Positions 21,868 to 30,450 of a DNA stretch of 64,000 bases are shown here, in pieces (positions within the stretch are counted from its first letter, which is position 1; each line of letters begins with the position of its first letter). The stretch covers positions 1-64,000 of the forward strand of contig NZ_JAIZVX010000001.1 in NCBI RefSeq assembly GCF_021768455.1, in the 5' to 3' direction. Below the pieces are notes generated by a model. That model ran no database searches. It saw only the letters and a list, made by a program, of their open reading frames with translations, and was not told the origin of the DNA. The DNA comes from Aquabacterium sp. Its GTDB lineage: Bacteria > Pseudomonadota > Gammaproteobacteria > Burkholderiales > Burkholderiaceae_C. The translations under genes and the position numbers were made by a program.

Positions 21868-22337
21868 TTGGCGCGTGCCTCGCCGGCATCTGGCACCGGT
21901 TCATTTCGCACCAGGATGGTCTGGGTGCTTTCGCAGGCCACCTGGTTGCGCACCTTGTAGCGCGTGCGCACAACGATGAAGCTCAGCGCGCCGCCACGCT
22001 TGTCGTAAAGATCACTGATGGTGCGGCTCATCTCGACCTCATCGCCCACGTAGACAGGCATGAAGTGTTCAAAGCTTTGCTCGGCATGCAGCACCTTGCG
22101 AACGGGTACGTTCAGGTGCTGCAGCAAGGTGGCGCTGCTGCAGTGCTCGCTCTCCATGGCTTTGAGAAAAGTGGGGGGAACCGGGCACGCCGGCAATCCG
22201 GCAGACTGGGCTGCGGCCCGGTCCCAATAGACCGAATCGGCTTCGCCAATCGCCTCGCAAAACAACTTGACGCGCCAGGCCTCTGCACGCGCCTTCGTGG
22301 GCGCGGTGGTGTAGCCAAGGTGGATCTTGTCGATCAT
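21864..22337 (-). CDS. MaoC/FAS1-type hot-dog dehydratase N-domain protein
   Basis: YWDRAAAQSAGLPACPVPPTFLKAM; 4-bp overlaps with both neighbours. Confidence 0.78.
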   Translation of the reverse strand: MIDKIHLGYTTAPTKARAEAWRVKLFCEAIGEADSVYWDRAAAQSAGLPACPVPPTFLKAMESEHCSSATLLQHLNVPVRKVLHAEQSFEHFMPVYVGDEVEMSRTISDLYDKRGGALSFIVVRTRYKVRNQVACESTQTILVRNEPVPDAGEARAK

Positions 22338-23893
22338 GCCAGCGCCTCTTGCACGCGCCCCTGCCATTGAGGCCAGTTGCTGCGCAGTCGATCATCAAAG
22401 CCCGATTGCAATTGTCGGTGGTGGCGCCACAGGTAGGTGACCGGCCCGCCTGTCCAGGCCGGGCTGACACCGGCCGCACAGGCAGCCACATCGAGCGTGG
22501 CTGCATCCGGCGCCGCCCCCGCATCCAGCAGTTGCAAGGCCACCAGTGCCTGCGCATCCAGCGAAATCGCACCTGCAGAGGCCAGGCGTCGCAGAACGCT
22601 GCCCGCATCGCCGCTTCGGTAGGGCAACGCCCCACCCAGTCTGCTGGCCAGCGAGGCCAGGGCGTCGGCCTCGGCCGGTGTGGCCGAAATGATCTCCAGC
22701 ACGCGCCCATATGGCCCCACCGGGCTGAGCACGGCGCGCGCGCCAGCTGGCTCGACCGAGCGGGGTGCATCGCCCAGGCTTTGGACGTGAACGGTGTGGA
22801 AGGCGCCTCGCGAGTCGTTCAACACCAGGGTATCGGGCGCCAGAGAGACGTCTTCCGTGAGGGGCAAGCGGCTCGCGCTCAAAGCCTGAGACCACAGGCT
22901 TTGCATGGGCGACAAGGGCCCCACCACGACGGACTCGATCTTCAAGTCGGCTGGGGCCGCCAGGGCGCGGTCGGCGCGCTGGCGATTGAGGAACAGGCTG
23001 CGCATCATGTTGGCGGCCACCGGGTCACGCATCAGCCGCAGGAATTGCCGCATCTCGATGGCGCTGGCCTGGGGCACAGGGTGCCGCGCACCCAGCAGCA
23101 CGCAGTCGATGATGGTGCGGTAAGCAGGGTAGTCACGCAGGTCGGCATCGCTCACGCCATGCTCGCCCGCCAGACGCCGCACGGTCTCACCATCGTGAAC
23201 AGGCACGTCCATCTGAGCGAGGTGCGGGAACTTCTCGGCGGCATCGAAGGGATGACCCGCGAGCCGGCGCGCCACCTCACGCGCCTTGTCCAGCAACTGG
23301 TCCGCAGGCACGGCCGCTTCATAGAGACCACATGCCACCGCTTCGACCGGTTTGATCGAACGGCCGGTGAGCAGCATCGACAAGCCCTGCTCGAATCCCA
23401 CCAGGCGCGGCAGACGCTGCGTACCGCCAGCCCCCGGCAGCAAGCCCCAGCGCACCTCTGGCAGGCCTTGCACCGCCCGCTCGTCGTCAACGACCACCCG
23501 GGCGCGACAAGCCATGGCCAACTCCAGCCCGCCGCCAAGTGCCAGGCCATTGACGGCAGCCACCCAGGGCTTGCTGGACGCCTCCAGGCGCACGAACAGG
23601 CGGCCCAGGCGGCCGCACAGATCGAACAAGGCGGGCTCGGGCAGCACCTGCGCGCTGTCCGTGAAGCCCTTGACCATGCTCAGATCGGCACCGGCCAGAA
23701 AGGCTTTTTTGCCGGACGTCAGAACCACGGCACGGACAGCCGCTTCGGCATCGACACGGTCCATCAAGGCCTCGATCGCGTCCATCAGACCGGCCGAGAA
23801 CACGTTCATGGACCGGCCCGGCATGTCGATCGTGGCCAGCAACAGGCCATCAGCCTCTAGGCTGAGCTCAATTGGGGATGACAAGGTGCTCAC
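22334..23893 (-). CDS. FadB/FadJ-like protein: N-terminal crotonase domain plus C-terminal degenerate 3-hydroxyacyl-CoA-dehydrogenase-like region
   Basis: [40 protein letters not shown]-terminal LEIISATPAEADALASLASRLGG and AACAAGVSPAWTGGPVTYLWRHH resemble HAD regions but GxGxxG is absent. Confidence 0.82.
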   Translation of the reverse strand: MSTLSSPIELSLEADGLLLATIDMPGRSMNVFSAGLMDAIEALMDRVDAEAAVRAVVLTSGKKAFLAGADLSMVKGFTDSAQVLPEPALFDLCGRLGRLFVRLEASSKPWVAAVNGLALGGGLELAMACRARVVVDDERAVQGLPEVRWGLLPGAGGTQRLPRLVGFEQGLSMLLTGRSIKPVEAVACGLYEAAVPADQLLDKAREVARRLAGHPFDAAEKFPHLAQMDVPVHDGETVRRLAGEHGVSDADLRDYPAYRTIIDCVLLGARHPVPQASAIEMRQFLRLMRDPVAANMMRSLFLNRQRADRALAAPADLKIESVVVGPLSPMQSLWSQALSASRLPLTEDVSLAPDTLVLNDSRGAFHTVHVQSLGDAPRSVEPAGARAVLSPVGPYGRVLEIISATPAEADALASLASRLGGALPYRSGDAGSVLRRLASAGAISLDAQALVALQLLDAGAAPDAATLDVAACAAGVSPAWTGGPVTYLWRHHRQLQSGFDDRLRSNWPQWQGRVQEALA

Positions 23894-23943
23894 TCCTCAG
23901 GTGGCGGGCGGTTCGCCAAGGTGGCTCGGCCGCCCAGTCGGCA

Positions 23944-24741
23944 TCAACCGGCAAACTTCTTGAAGTCCGGCTTGCGCTTTTCGTTGAAGGCGCGCACGCC
24001 TTCCTTGGACTCTTCGCTCTGGTAATAGCCCTTGACGGCGGCCACACCCATGAAGCTGATGCCCCGAATGTTTTCGCTGTCTGCATTGAACGAACGCTTG
24101 GCGATCGCGATGGCGGTCGGGCTCAGTTCATTGATCTCGGCAGCCCAGGCCTCGCACTCGACGTCGAGTTCCTCGTGAGGCACCACCTTGTTGACCAGCC
24201 CCATGTCCAGGGCTTCTGCAGCGGTGTAGCGGCGGCAGAGGAACCAGATCTCGCGGGCCTTCTTCTCGCCCACGATGCGCGCCAGATAGGCCGTACCGAA
24301 GCCGGGGTCCACCGAGCCAACCTTCGGGCCGACCTGGCCGAACTTGGCCTTTTCGGAAGCAATGGTGAGGTCGCAAATGGTGGCAAACACATTGCCGCCG
24401 CCAATGGCAAAGCCTTGCACACGTGCAATCACCACCTTGCGGCAGTCGCGGATGGCCGATTGCAGCTCTTCGATCGGCAGACCGACCATGCCGCGAGGGC
24501 CATACAGGCCATCTTCCGACAGGTGCACCTTCTGGTCGCCGCCTGTGCAAAATGCCTTGTCACCGGCGCCGCCAAAGATCACGGTGTTGACCGACTTCTC
24601 TTCGTCAGCCATGCGGAAGGCCTGGATCAGCTCTTCCACCGTCTGGGTGCGAAAAGCGTTGAACACCTCAGGGCGGTTGATCGTGATGCGAACCGCATTG
24701 GGGCCCACTTCGTACAGAATGTCCTTGAATTCCTGGCTCAT
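23944..24741 (-). CDS. badI: BadI-like 2-ketocyclohexanecarboxyl-CoA hydrolase (ring-cleaving crotonase)
   Basis: GDKAFCTGGDQKVHL, VARVQGFAIGGGNVFATICDLTIASEKAKFGQVGPKVGSVDPGFGTAYLARIVGEKKAREIWFLCRRY: extended match to remembered BadI sequence. Confidence 0.88.
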   Translation of the reverse strand: MSQEFKDILYEVGPNAVRITINRPEVFNAFRTQTVEELIQAFRMADEEKSVNTVIFGGAGDKAFCTGGDQKVHLSEDGLYGPRGMVGLPIEELQSAIRDCRKVVIARVQGFAIGGGNVFATICDLTIASEKAKFGQVGPKVGSVDPGFGTAYLARIVGEKKAREIWFLCRRYTAAEALDMGLVNKVVPHEELDVECEAWAAEINELSPTAIAIAKRSFNADSENIRGISFMGVAAVKGYYQSEESKEGVRAFNEKRKPDFKKFAG

Positions 24742-24788
24742 GATTTCAGTCCTGTCGATGATGTTGATGGGTGCAATGGCCGCTCAGA

Positions 24789-25556
24789 TCAGCCATGCAT
24801 GCTCAGGCCACCCGAAACGCTGATGGTCTGGCCCGTGATGAATGCCGCGTCGTCGCTGGCCAGGAAGGCCACGAGACCGGGGTAGTCGTCAGGCACGCCG
24901 ATGCGGCCCAGCGGCACGCCACGCACCATGGCATCCCGGATCTTCTGGCCGGCTTCGCCCGTGCCTACGAAGGCGTCCATGGCCGGGGTGTCGGTGGGGC
25001 CAGGGCACACGGTGTTGACGGTCACGTTGTTGCGCGCCACTTCACGTGCAAAAGCCTTGGCAAAGGCGATGGTGGCGCCCTTGCAGCCTGAATACACCAC
25101 TTCGCCTGACGAGCCCACACGGCCGGCGTCGGAGGCGATGTTGACGATGCGCCCTGCCTTGCGGGCGTTCATACCCTGCCCCACCACATGGGTCATGTGC
25201 AGCGGGCCGAAGTAGTTGATCGACACCACCTTCTTCCAGAAGGCCTCGTCGGTCTTCAGGAAGGGCATGGGGGTGTCCCAACCGGCGTTGTTCACCAGAA
25301 TGTCGGTGGCGCCGGCTGCCTCTTCAAAGCCCGCCACCGCAGCCTGGACGGCGCTGTAGTCGGTGATGTCGCACACGGCGACCACACCCTTGCCACCAGC
25401 CGCATCGATGGCTGCCACCGTGTCGGCGGCGCCCTGGGGGTTGATGTCGAACACGCCCACAACGGCGCCTTCGCTGGCCAGACGCAAGGCAATCGCCTTG
25501 CCAATGCCGCTGCCGGCGCCCGTCACGATGGCAATCTTGCCTTTCAGTCCTCGCAT
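24789..25556 (-). CDS. badH: BadH-like SDR (2-hydroxycyclohexanecarboxyl-CoA dehydrogenase type)
   Basis: TGAGSGIGKAIA; GRIVNIASDAGRVGSSGEVVYSGCKGATIAFAKAFARE; adjacent to badI as in R. palustris. Confidence 0.8.
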   Translation of the reverse strand: MRGLKGKIAIVTGAGSGIGKAIALRLASEGAVVGVFDINPQGAADTVAAIDAAGGKGVVAVCDITDYSAVQAAVAGFEEAAGATDILVNNAGWDTPMPFLKTDEAFWKKVVSINYFGPLHMTHVVGQGMNARKAGRIVNIASDAGRVGSSGEVVYSGCKGATIAFAKAFAREVARNNVTVNTVCPGPTDTPAMDAFVGTGEAGQKIRDAMVRGVPLGRIGVPDDYPGLVAFLASDDAAFITGQTISVSGGLSMHG

Positions 25557-25608
25557 CAGGAGTCTCCTGTGAATGTAGAAAAAAGGGTAACAAGAACGGT
25601 GGTGCGTG

Positions 25609-26814
25609 TCAGGCACCCTGGCGGCCAATGATGGCGACCGCCGACACGTTTTGATGCGGATGCCCGCCCAGGTTCTGGGTCAGGCCCCGATCGATCCGCT
25701 TGAGTTGCCGCGGCCCGGCGCGACCGTGCAACTGCAGGTAAACCTCGTAGACCATGCGCAATCCCGAGGCCCCGATGGGATGGCCGAAGCATTTGAGTCC
25801 GCCGTCCGGTTGCACCGGCAGCGCCCCTTGCAGATCGAACATGCCATCGAGCACGTCATGGATGACGCGGCCATGCTCGCTGAAGCCCAGGTCTTCCATG
25901 AGCACGGCCTCCGTCACCGAAAAGCAGTCGTGCACCTCGGCCATGTGAATCTGGCTGCGGGGGTCGGTGATGCCGGCGCTGGCATAGGCTCTGGCACCAG
26001 CCGTGCGGGCCGTGGCGATGAAGCTGCCATCCCAGTTGTTGAAGCTCGCCTCTTCGCCATTGCTGACCGACAGCTCCAGCGCCTTGATCGTGAGCACCTC
26101 GCGGTCGGGCTTCAGGCTGCGGGCAATCTCGGGCGTCGTCAGGATGGCGCAGGCGGCGCCGTCGCTCACCCCGGAGCAATCGAACAGCCCCAGCGGTGCG
26201 GCAATGGTCATGGCCTTGAGCACATCCTCTTCGGTGATCTGGTTGCGCAGATGGGCCTTGGGGTTGTGCGCGGCATTGGCATGGCTCTTGATGGAGATGT
26301 GCGCCATGGCACGCTTGAGGTCGGACATGCTGACCCCATGGCGCGCCGCATAGGCCGAGGCCAGTTGGGCAAAGGCGCCCGGTGCGGTGGCATTGGGCAG
26401 CCACAGGTCGTTGTCCACCCCTCGGGTGCGCACCGGAAGGCCGCCGTACCCCGTGTCCTTGAGCTTTTCGGCGCCCAAGGCCAGCACGATGTCGTAAGCG
26501 CCCGATGCCACGGCATAGGTGGCCGCACGCAGCGCCTCGGTGCCGGTGGCACAGGCGTTTTCCACCCGGGTGGCCGCAATGCGCGGCAGGCGCAAGGCCT
26601 GGGCCAGCGGCCCGGCTGTCTTGCCCACATTGTTTTCTTCGAGGCACACGCCCAGCCAGGCGGCCTCGATCTGAGGCAGGCCAATGCCGGCGTCGGCCAT
26701 CGCCTCATTGAAGGCCTCCAGCATGAGGTCTTCTGCACTGCAGTCCCAGCGCTCGCCAAAGCGGGTGCAACCCATGCCGAGAATGGCGACCTTGTCGCGG
26801 ATACCCGTTGCCAT
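25609..26814 (-). CDS. SCP-x/Ltp-type thiolase-fold protein (acetyl-CoA acetyltransferase family)
   Basis: RVENACATGTEALRAATYAVASGAYDIVLALGAEKLKD; AEVHDCFSVTEAVLMEDLGF; CFGHPIGASGLRMVYE. Confidence 0.88.
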   Translation of the reverse strand: MATGIRDKVAILGMGCTRFGERWDCSAEDLMLEAFNEAMADAGIGLPQIEAAWLGVCLEENNVGKTAGPLAQALRLPRIAATRVENACATGTEALRAATYAVASGAYDIVLALGAEKLKDTGYGGLPVRTRGVDNDLWLPNATAPGAFAQLASAYAARHGVSMSDLKRAMAHISIKSHANAAHNPKAHLRNQITEEDVLKAMTIAAPLGLFDCSGVSDGAACAILTTPEIARSLKPDREVLTIKALELSVSNGEEASFNNWDGSFIATARTAGARAYASAGITDPRSQIHMAEVHDCFSVTEAVLMEDLGFSEHGRVIHDVLDGMFDLQGALPVQPDGGLKCFGHPIGASGLRMVYEVYLQLHGRAGPRQLKRIDRGLTQNLGGHPHQNVSAVAIIGRQGA

Positions 26815-26823
26815 CGTCTCTCC

Positions 26824-28269
26824 TTAAGCGGTCTGGCGAACGGGTGTCGCCTTCCAGAAATAGCGGCGGAAGCCGCGCTTGTGATCGAACTCCTTGATGC
26901 GGTAGACCATGCGCACCGGCAGGCCCACCGCCAACTCGTCTGCGCCGGTGTCCGTGAACTCCATCATCACGCGGCCACCGCCATCAAAGTCGATGTGCCC
27001 GAACTGGAAGGGCGGGTGCGGCGTAAAGGCCAGGAAGTCACTGGTGTGAGACAGCACCTTTGCCGACGCATCGGCCAGGCTCACCGGCTCCTGGCTGTCC
27101 TGCGCACGGCATGCAGGGTTGACACACAGACGCGTCGAAGGGAACTGCACCGTGCCGCAATGTCTGCAACGGCCACCCTCGAAGTGCGCCACCCGGGCCT
27201 GCTGCCGCCAGGCGGCGGTCAGCGCGGTCTTGTTGTCCATCTCGGCGCGCATGCCCCACTCCGGCTCGTACTGCCGGGTGAATGACAGGTACTTGAGGTA
27301 ACTGGTTTCTGCCTGCCCGGAGCCGGGCACCGTGCCGGAGCAAGCTTGCGCGGTTCGACGCAGCAGCAGCGCATCACAGCCATTGGCAAAGCTCAACAAC
27401 AGGATCCACTCGCCGTCGCTGGCCAGACGCACGGCCGTGTCCAGCATGGCCAGGGGCTGCGCGCCGCCCAGATCGCCCACCTGCTCTGCCTCGGTGGACA
27501 CCAGTGCCGTGTCGGGAACGCCCAGCTTCCTGGCGACCGCCGCGTTGATTTTCGAAATGGGCGCAGGCATGACGAAGTGCCGGATGTCGGCAGCCGCCAC
27601 ACCGGCCTGAGCCAGACAAGCTTTCGCAGCCTGGAGGGCGATCTTCATGTAACCCTCTTCACGCACCCAGCGCTCTTCCCACTGGTAGTCGTGATCCTGA
27701 CCGCTTTCTCTGAAGTGATCAACGAAATCCGCCTGGATGGAAGACGACGCCACAAAGGTCGCCACCGGGTTGCCCTCGCCCACCAGGGCGGCGGCCGCAC
27801 CATGCCCGGTGATCAACTCCTGCGCACTCGCAGGGCGAGGAACTCGGCACTCCGCCGCCACCAGCAGATGGCGAACCGCCGAGGGCTGCCGCAAGGCTTG
27901 CACCAACTCGATGGTGGCCGCACGTGCGGACGAGGCCACATCGCGCGCCACCGTCTCGCCTGGCAGGCCCAGCGCGGCCGCGGCCACACCGGCGTTGAGG
28001 CGGTCGGCAAACGGGAGGGTCGTGGAGGCCAGGGTCAACTGCCCGGGCAAACCCTCAGCCAGCCCATTGATCAGCAGCCTGGCGGCTTCCACCGTCATGG
28101 TGATGACGTCCTCATCCCAATTGGCCATGGCACGCTGCCCTTTGGCCAGGCTCCTGAGGCCTGGCGCCATCCAGCGGTGCAATGCCACCACCTCGCTGCG
28201 CTCAAGTCGCAGATGTGGCACATAGCGGGCAGTGGCCAGCAAGCCGAAGCGTGTTCCTGTCTGGTTCAT
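26824..28269 (-). CDS. HMG-CoA synthase/KASIII-like protein fused to C-terminal DUF35 Zn-ribbon + OB-fold domain
   Basis: MNQTGTRFGLLATARYVPHLRLERS...; C-terminal CRHCGTVQFPSTRLCVNPAC Zn ribbon and GGGRVMMEFTDTGADELAVGLPVRMVYR OB fold. Confidence 0.85.
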   Translation of the reverse strand: MNQTGTRFGLLATARYVPHLRLERSEVVALHRWMAPGLRSLAKGQRAMANWDEDVITMTVEAARLLINGLAEGLPGQLTLASTTLPFADRLNAGVAAAALGLPGETVARDVASSARAATIELVQALRQPSAVRHLLVAAECRVPRPASAQELITGHGAAAALVGEGNPVATFVASSSIQADFVDHFRESGQDHDYQWEERWVREEGYMKIALQAAKACLAQAGVAAADIRHFVMPAPISKINAAVARKLGVPDTALVSTEAEQVGDLGGAQPLAMLDTAVRLASDGEWILLLSFANGCDALLLRRTAQACSGTVPGSGQAETSYLKYLSFTRQYEPEWGMRAEMDNKTALTAAWRQQARVAHFEGGRCRHCGTVQFPSTRLCVNPACRAQDSQEPVSLADASAKVLSHTSDFLAFTPHPPFQFGHIDFDGGGRVMMEFTDTGADELAVGLPVRMVYRIKEFDHKRGFRRYFWKATPVRQTA

Positions 28270-28407
28270 GGCAGCCGTTTGAATGAATCTTGCAATATTT
28301 GATGATGTGGCTGATGATACACTAGCGAACCGTAATCGCAATGGACTTTGATGTGATTCAGGCCAGGGTTTCCCCTGCCACTGAACGCAGACAGCAGGAG
28401 ACAGCAA

Positions 28408-30396
28408 TTGCAAGCCAATACCGTCAAGCTACGCGAGTGGGTCAATGAACGACAGGGCCTGAGCCTGTCGTCCTACGAAGCGCTGAGGTCGTGGTCGGTG
28501 ACCGAGCCCGACAAGTTCTGGTCCTGCCTGTGGGCCTACTTCGACCTGCACTCACAAGCCCCTTTTGCACACGCCATCGCCGAACCACGCATGCCGGGCG
28601 CCGTGTGGTTCGAAGGCGCCAGGGTGAACTACGTCGAACAGGTGATGCGCCATGCCCAGGACGAACGCCTGGCGGACACACCTGCCGTGATCTTCCGCAA
28701 CGAGCGCATGCAACAGGAGGGCAAGACCATCCAGATTGGCTGGCGCGAACTCGCAAGCCGCGTTGCGCACATCGCCGGCGCCCTGCAGGCCATGGGCGTC
28801 AAGGAGGGAGACCGTGTGGCCGCCTACCTGCCCAACACGCCAGAGGCCTTGATCGCCTTTCTGGCCTGCGCATCCTTGGGTGCCATCTGGAGCGTTTGCG
28901 CGCCGGACATGGGCGTGGGCACCGTGCAAGACCGCTTTCGTCAGATCCAGCCCAGTGTGCTGCTGGCCTGTGATGGCTCGGTTTACGGCGGCAAGGTGGC
29001 CGACCGCCGACCGCTGATCACGTCGCTGCTGCAAACCTTGCCCAGCATTGCGCACCTGGTGCTGGTGCCCGTGCTTCAGGCTTCAGGTGGCCCCGAGGCC
29101 CCTTATGTGCCTGACAACTGGCATGGACAGTTTCACCAATGGGCGGAATGCGAGGCCTGCCCCACGCAAGTGGCACCTCAGGCCGTGGCCTTCCACCACC
29201 CACTCTGGGTGGTCTACAGCAGCGGCACGACGGGCCTGCCCAAGCCCATCGTGCATGGCCATGGCGGCGTGATGCTCGAAATGCTCAAGCTGCATCACTG
29301 CCACCTCAACCTGCTGCCAAGCTGGGAGGCGAACGACCGCCTGCACTGGTACAGCAGCACCGGCTGGGTGATGTGGAACCTGCAGATGTCTGCGCTCCTG
29401 CAAGGCACCACCATCTGTCTGTACGACGGCCACCCGTCCTTCCCGCAGGCAGACACCCTCTGGCGCTTTGCTCATGACCTGAAAGTCACCTTGTTCGGCG
29501 GCGGCGCCGCCTATTACACAGGCTGCATGAAGGCGGGCGTCGACCCCCATGCACTGGGCCTGAGCGAACACATCCGCACGCTCGGCTCGACCGGCTCCCC
29601 CTTGCCGCCCGAAGGCTATGCATGGGGGCACGCCGCCGTCAGGCAGGACGTATGGTGGGCGGTCATCTCGGGCGGCACCGACATCGCCAGCGCCTTCCTG
29701 GGCGGCACACCGGAGCTGCCCACCATCCCCGGCCAGATGCAGGCACGCTGCCTGGGTGCCGACGTGCAAGCCTGGGACGAAAACGGCCAGCCGCTCACCG
29801 ATGCCGTGGGCGAGCTGGTGTGCCTGCAGCCCATGCCCTCCATGCCCGTGAAGTTCTGGGGCGACGAAGGCCACAAACGCTATCTGGACAGCTACTTTGA
29901 TGTCTACCCTGGCGTCTGGCGCCATGGCGACTGGCTGCAAATCACCCCCAGCGGCGGCACCATCATCTACGGCCGCAGCGACGCCACGCTCAACCGCCAC
30001 GGTCACCGCCTGGGCACCAGCGAGGTCTACCGGGTGGTCGAAGCCGAGCCCGAGGTGATCGACAGCCTCGTCGTCGACATCGAGTTCCTCGGCAAGCCCA
30101 GCTACATGCCCCTGTTTGTGGTGCTGAAGCCGGGCCTGGATCTGGACTCGGCATTGGTTCAACGCCTCAAGCAGCGCATCCGCGAAGGCCTGTCGCCCCG
30201 CTTCGTGCCCGACGACATCGTGCAGGTCGAAGCCATCCCTCGCACCCTGACCGGCAAGAAGCAGGAGCTGCCCGTCAAGAAACTGATGCTGGGCCGCGAC
30301 CTGGCCGACGTGGTCAACAAGGACGCCTGCGCCAACCCGCAGGCATTCGACTGGTATGTCGACTTTGCCAAGGCGCGCGCGCGCCAGGCCGGCTGA
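28408..30396 (+). CDS. aacS: Acetoacetyl-CoA synthetase-like acyl-CoA ligase
   Basis: TTG start; PGAVWFEGARVNYVEQV, YSSGTTGLPKPIVHGHGG, STGWVMWNLQMSALLQG, SDATLNRHGHRLGTSEVYRVVE. Confidence 0.85.
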   Translation: MQANTVKLREWVNERQGLSLSSYEALRSWSVTEPDKFWSCLWAYFDLHSQAPFAHAIAEPRMPGAVWFEGARVNYVEQVMRHAQDERLADTPAVIFRNERMQQEGKTIQIGWRELASRVAHIAGALQAMGVKEGDRVAAYLPNTPEALIAFLACASLGAIWSVCAPDMGVGTVQDRFRQIQPSVLLACDGSVYGGKVADRRPLITSLLQTLPSIAHLVLVPVLQASGGPEAPYVPDNWHGQFHQWAECEACPTQVAPQAVAFHHPLWVVYSSGTTGLPKPIVHGHGGVMLEMLKLHHCHLNLLPSWEANDRLHWYSSTGWVMWNLQMSALLQGTTICLYDGHPSFPQADTLWRFAHDLKVTLFGGGAAYYTGCMKAGVDPHALGLSEHIRTLGSTGSPLPPEGYAWGHAAVRQDVWWAVISGGTDIASAFLGGTPELPTIPGQMQARCLGADVQAWDENGQPLTDAVGELVCLQPMPSMPVKFWGDEGHKRYLDSYFDVYPGVWRHGDWLQITPSGGTIIYGRSDATLNRHGHRLGTSEVYRVVEAEPEVIDSLVVDIEFLGKPSYMPLFVVLKPGLDLDSALVQRLKQRIREGLSPRFVPDDIVQVEAIPRTLTGKKQELPVKKLMLGRDLADVVNKDACANPQAFDWYVDFAKARARQAG

Positions 30397-30450
30397 GCCC
30401 CGTTCAGTCAAGCCCTTCCCTATCAACCTCTATCAAGTTGGAGACAGACA

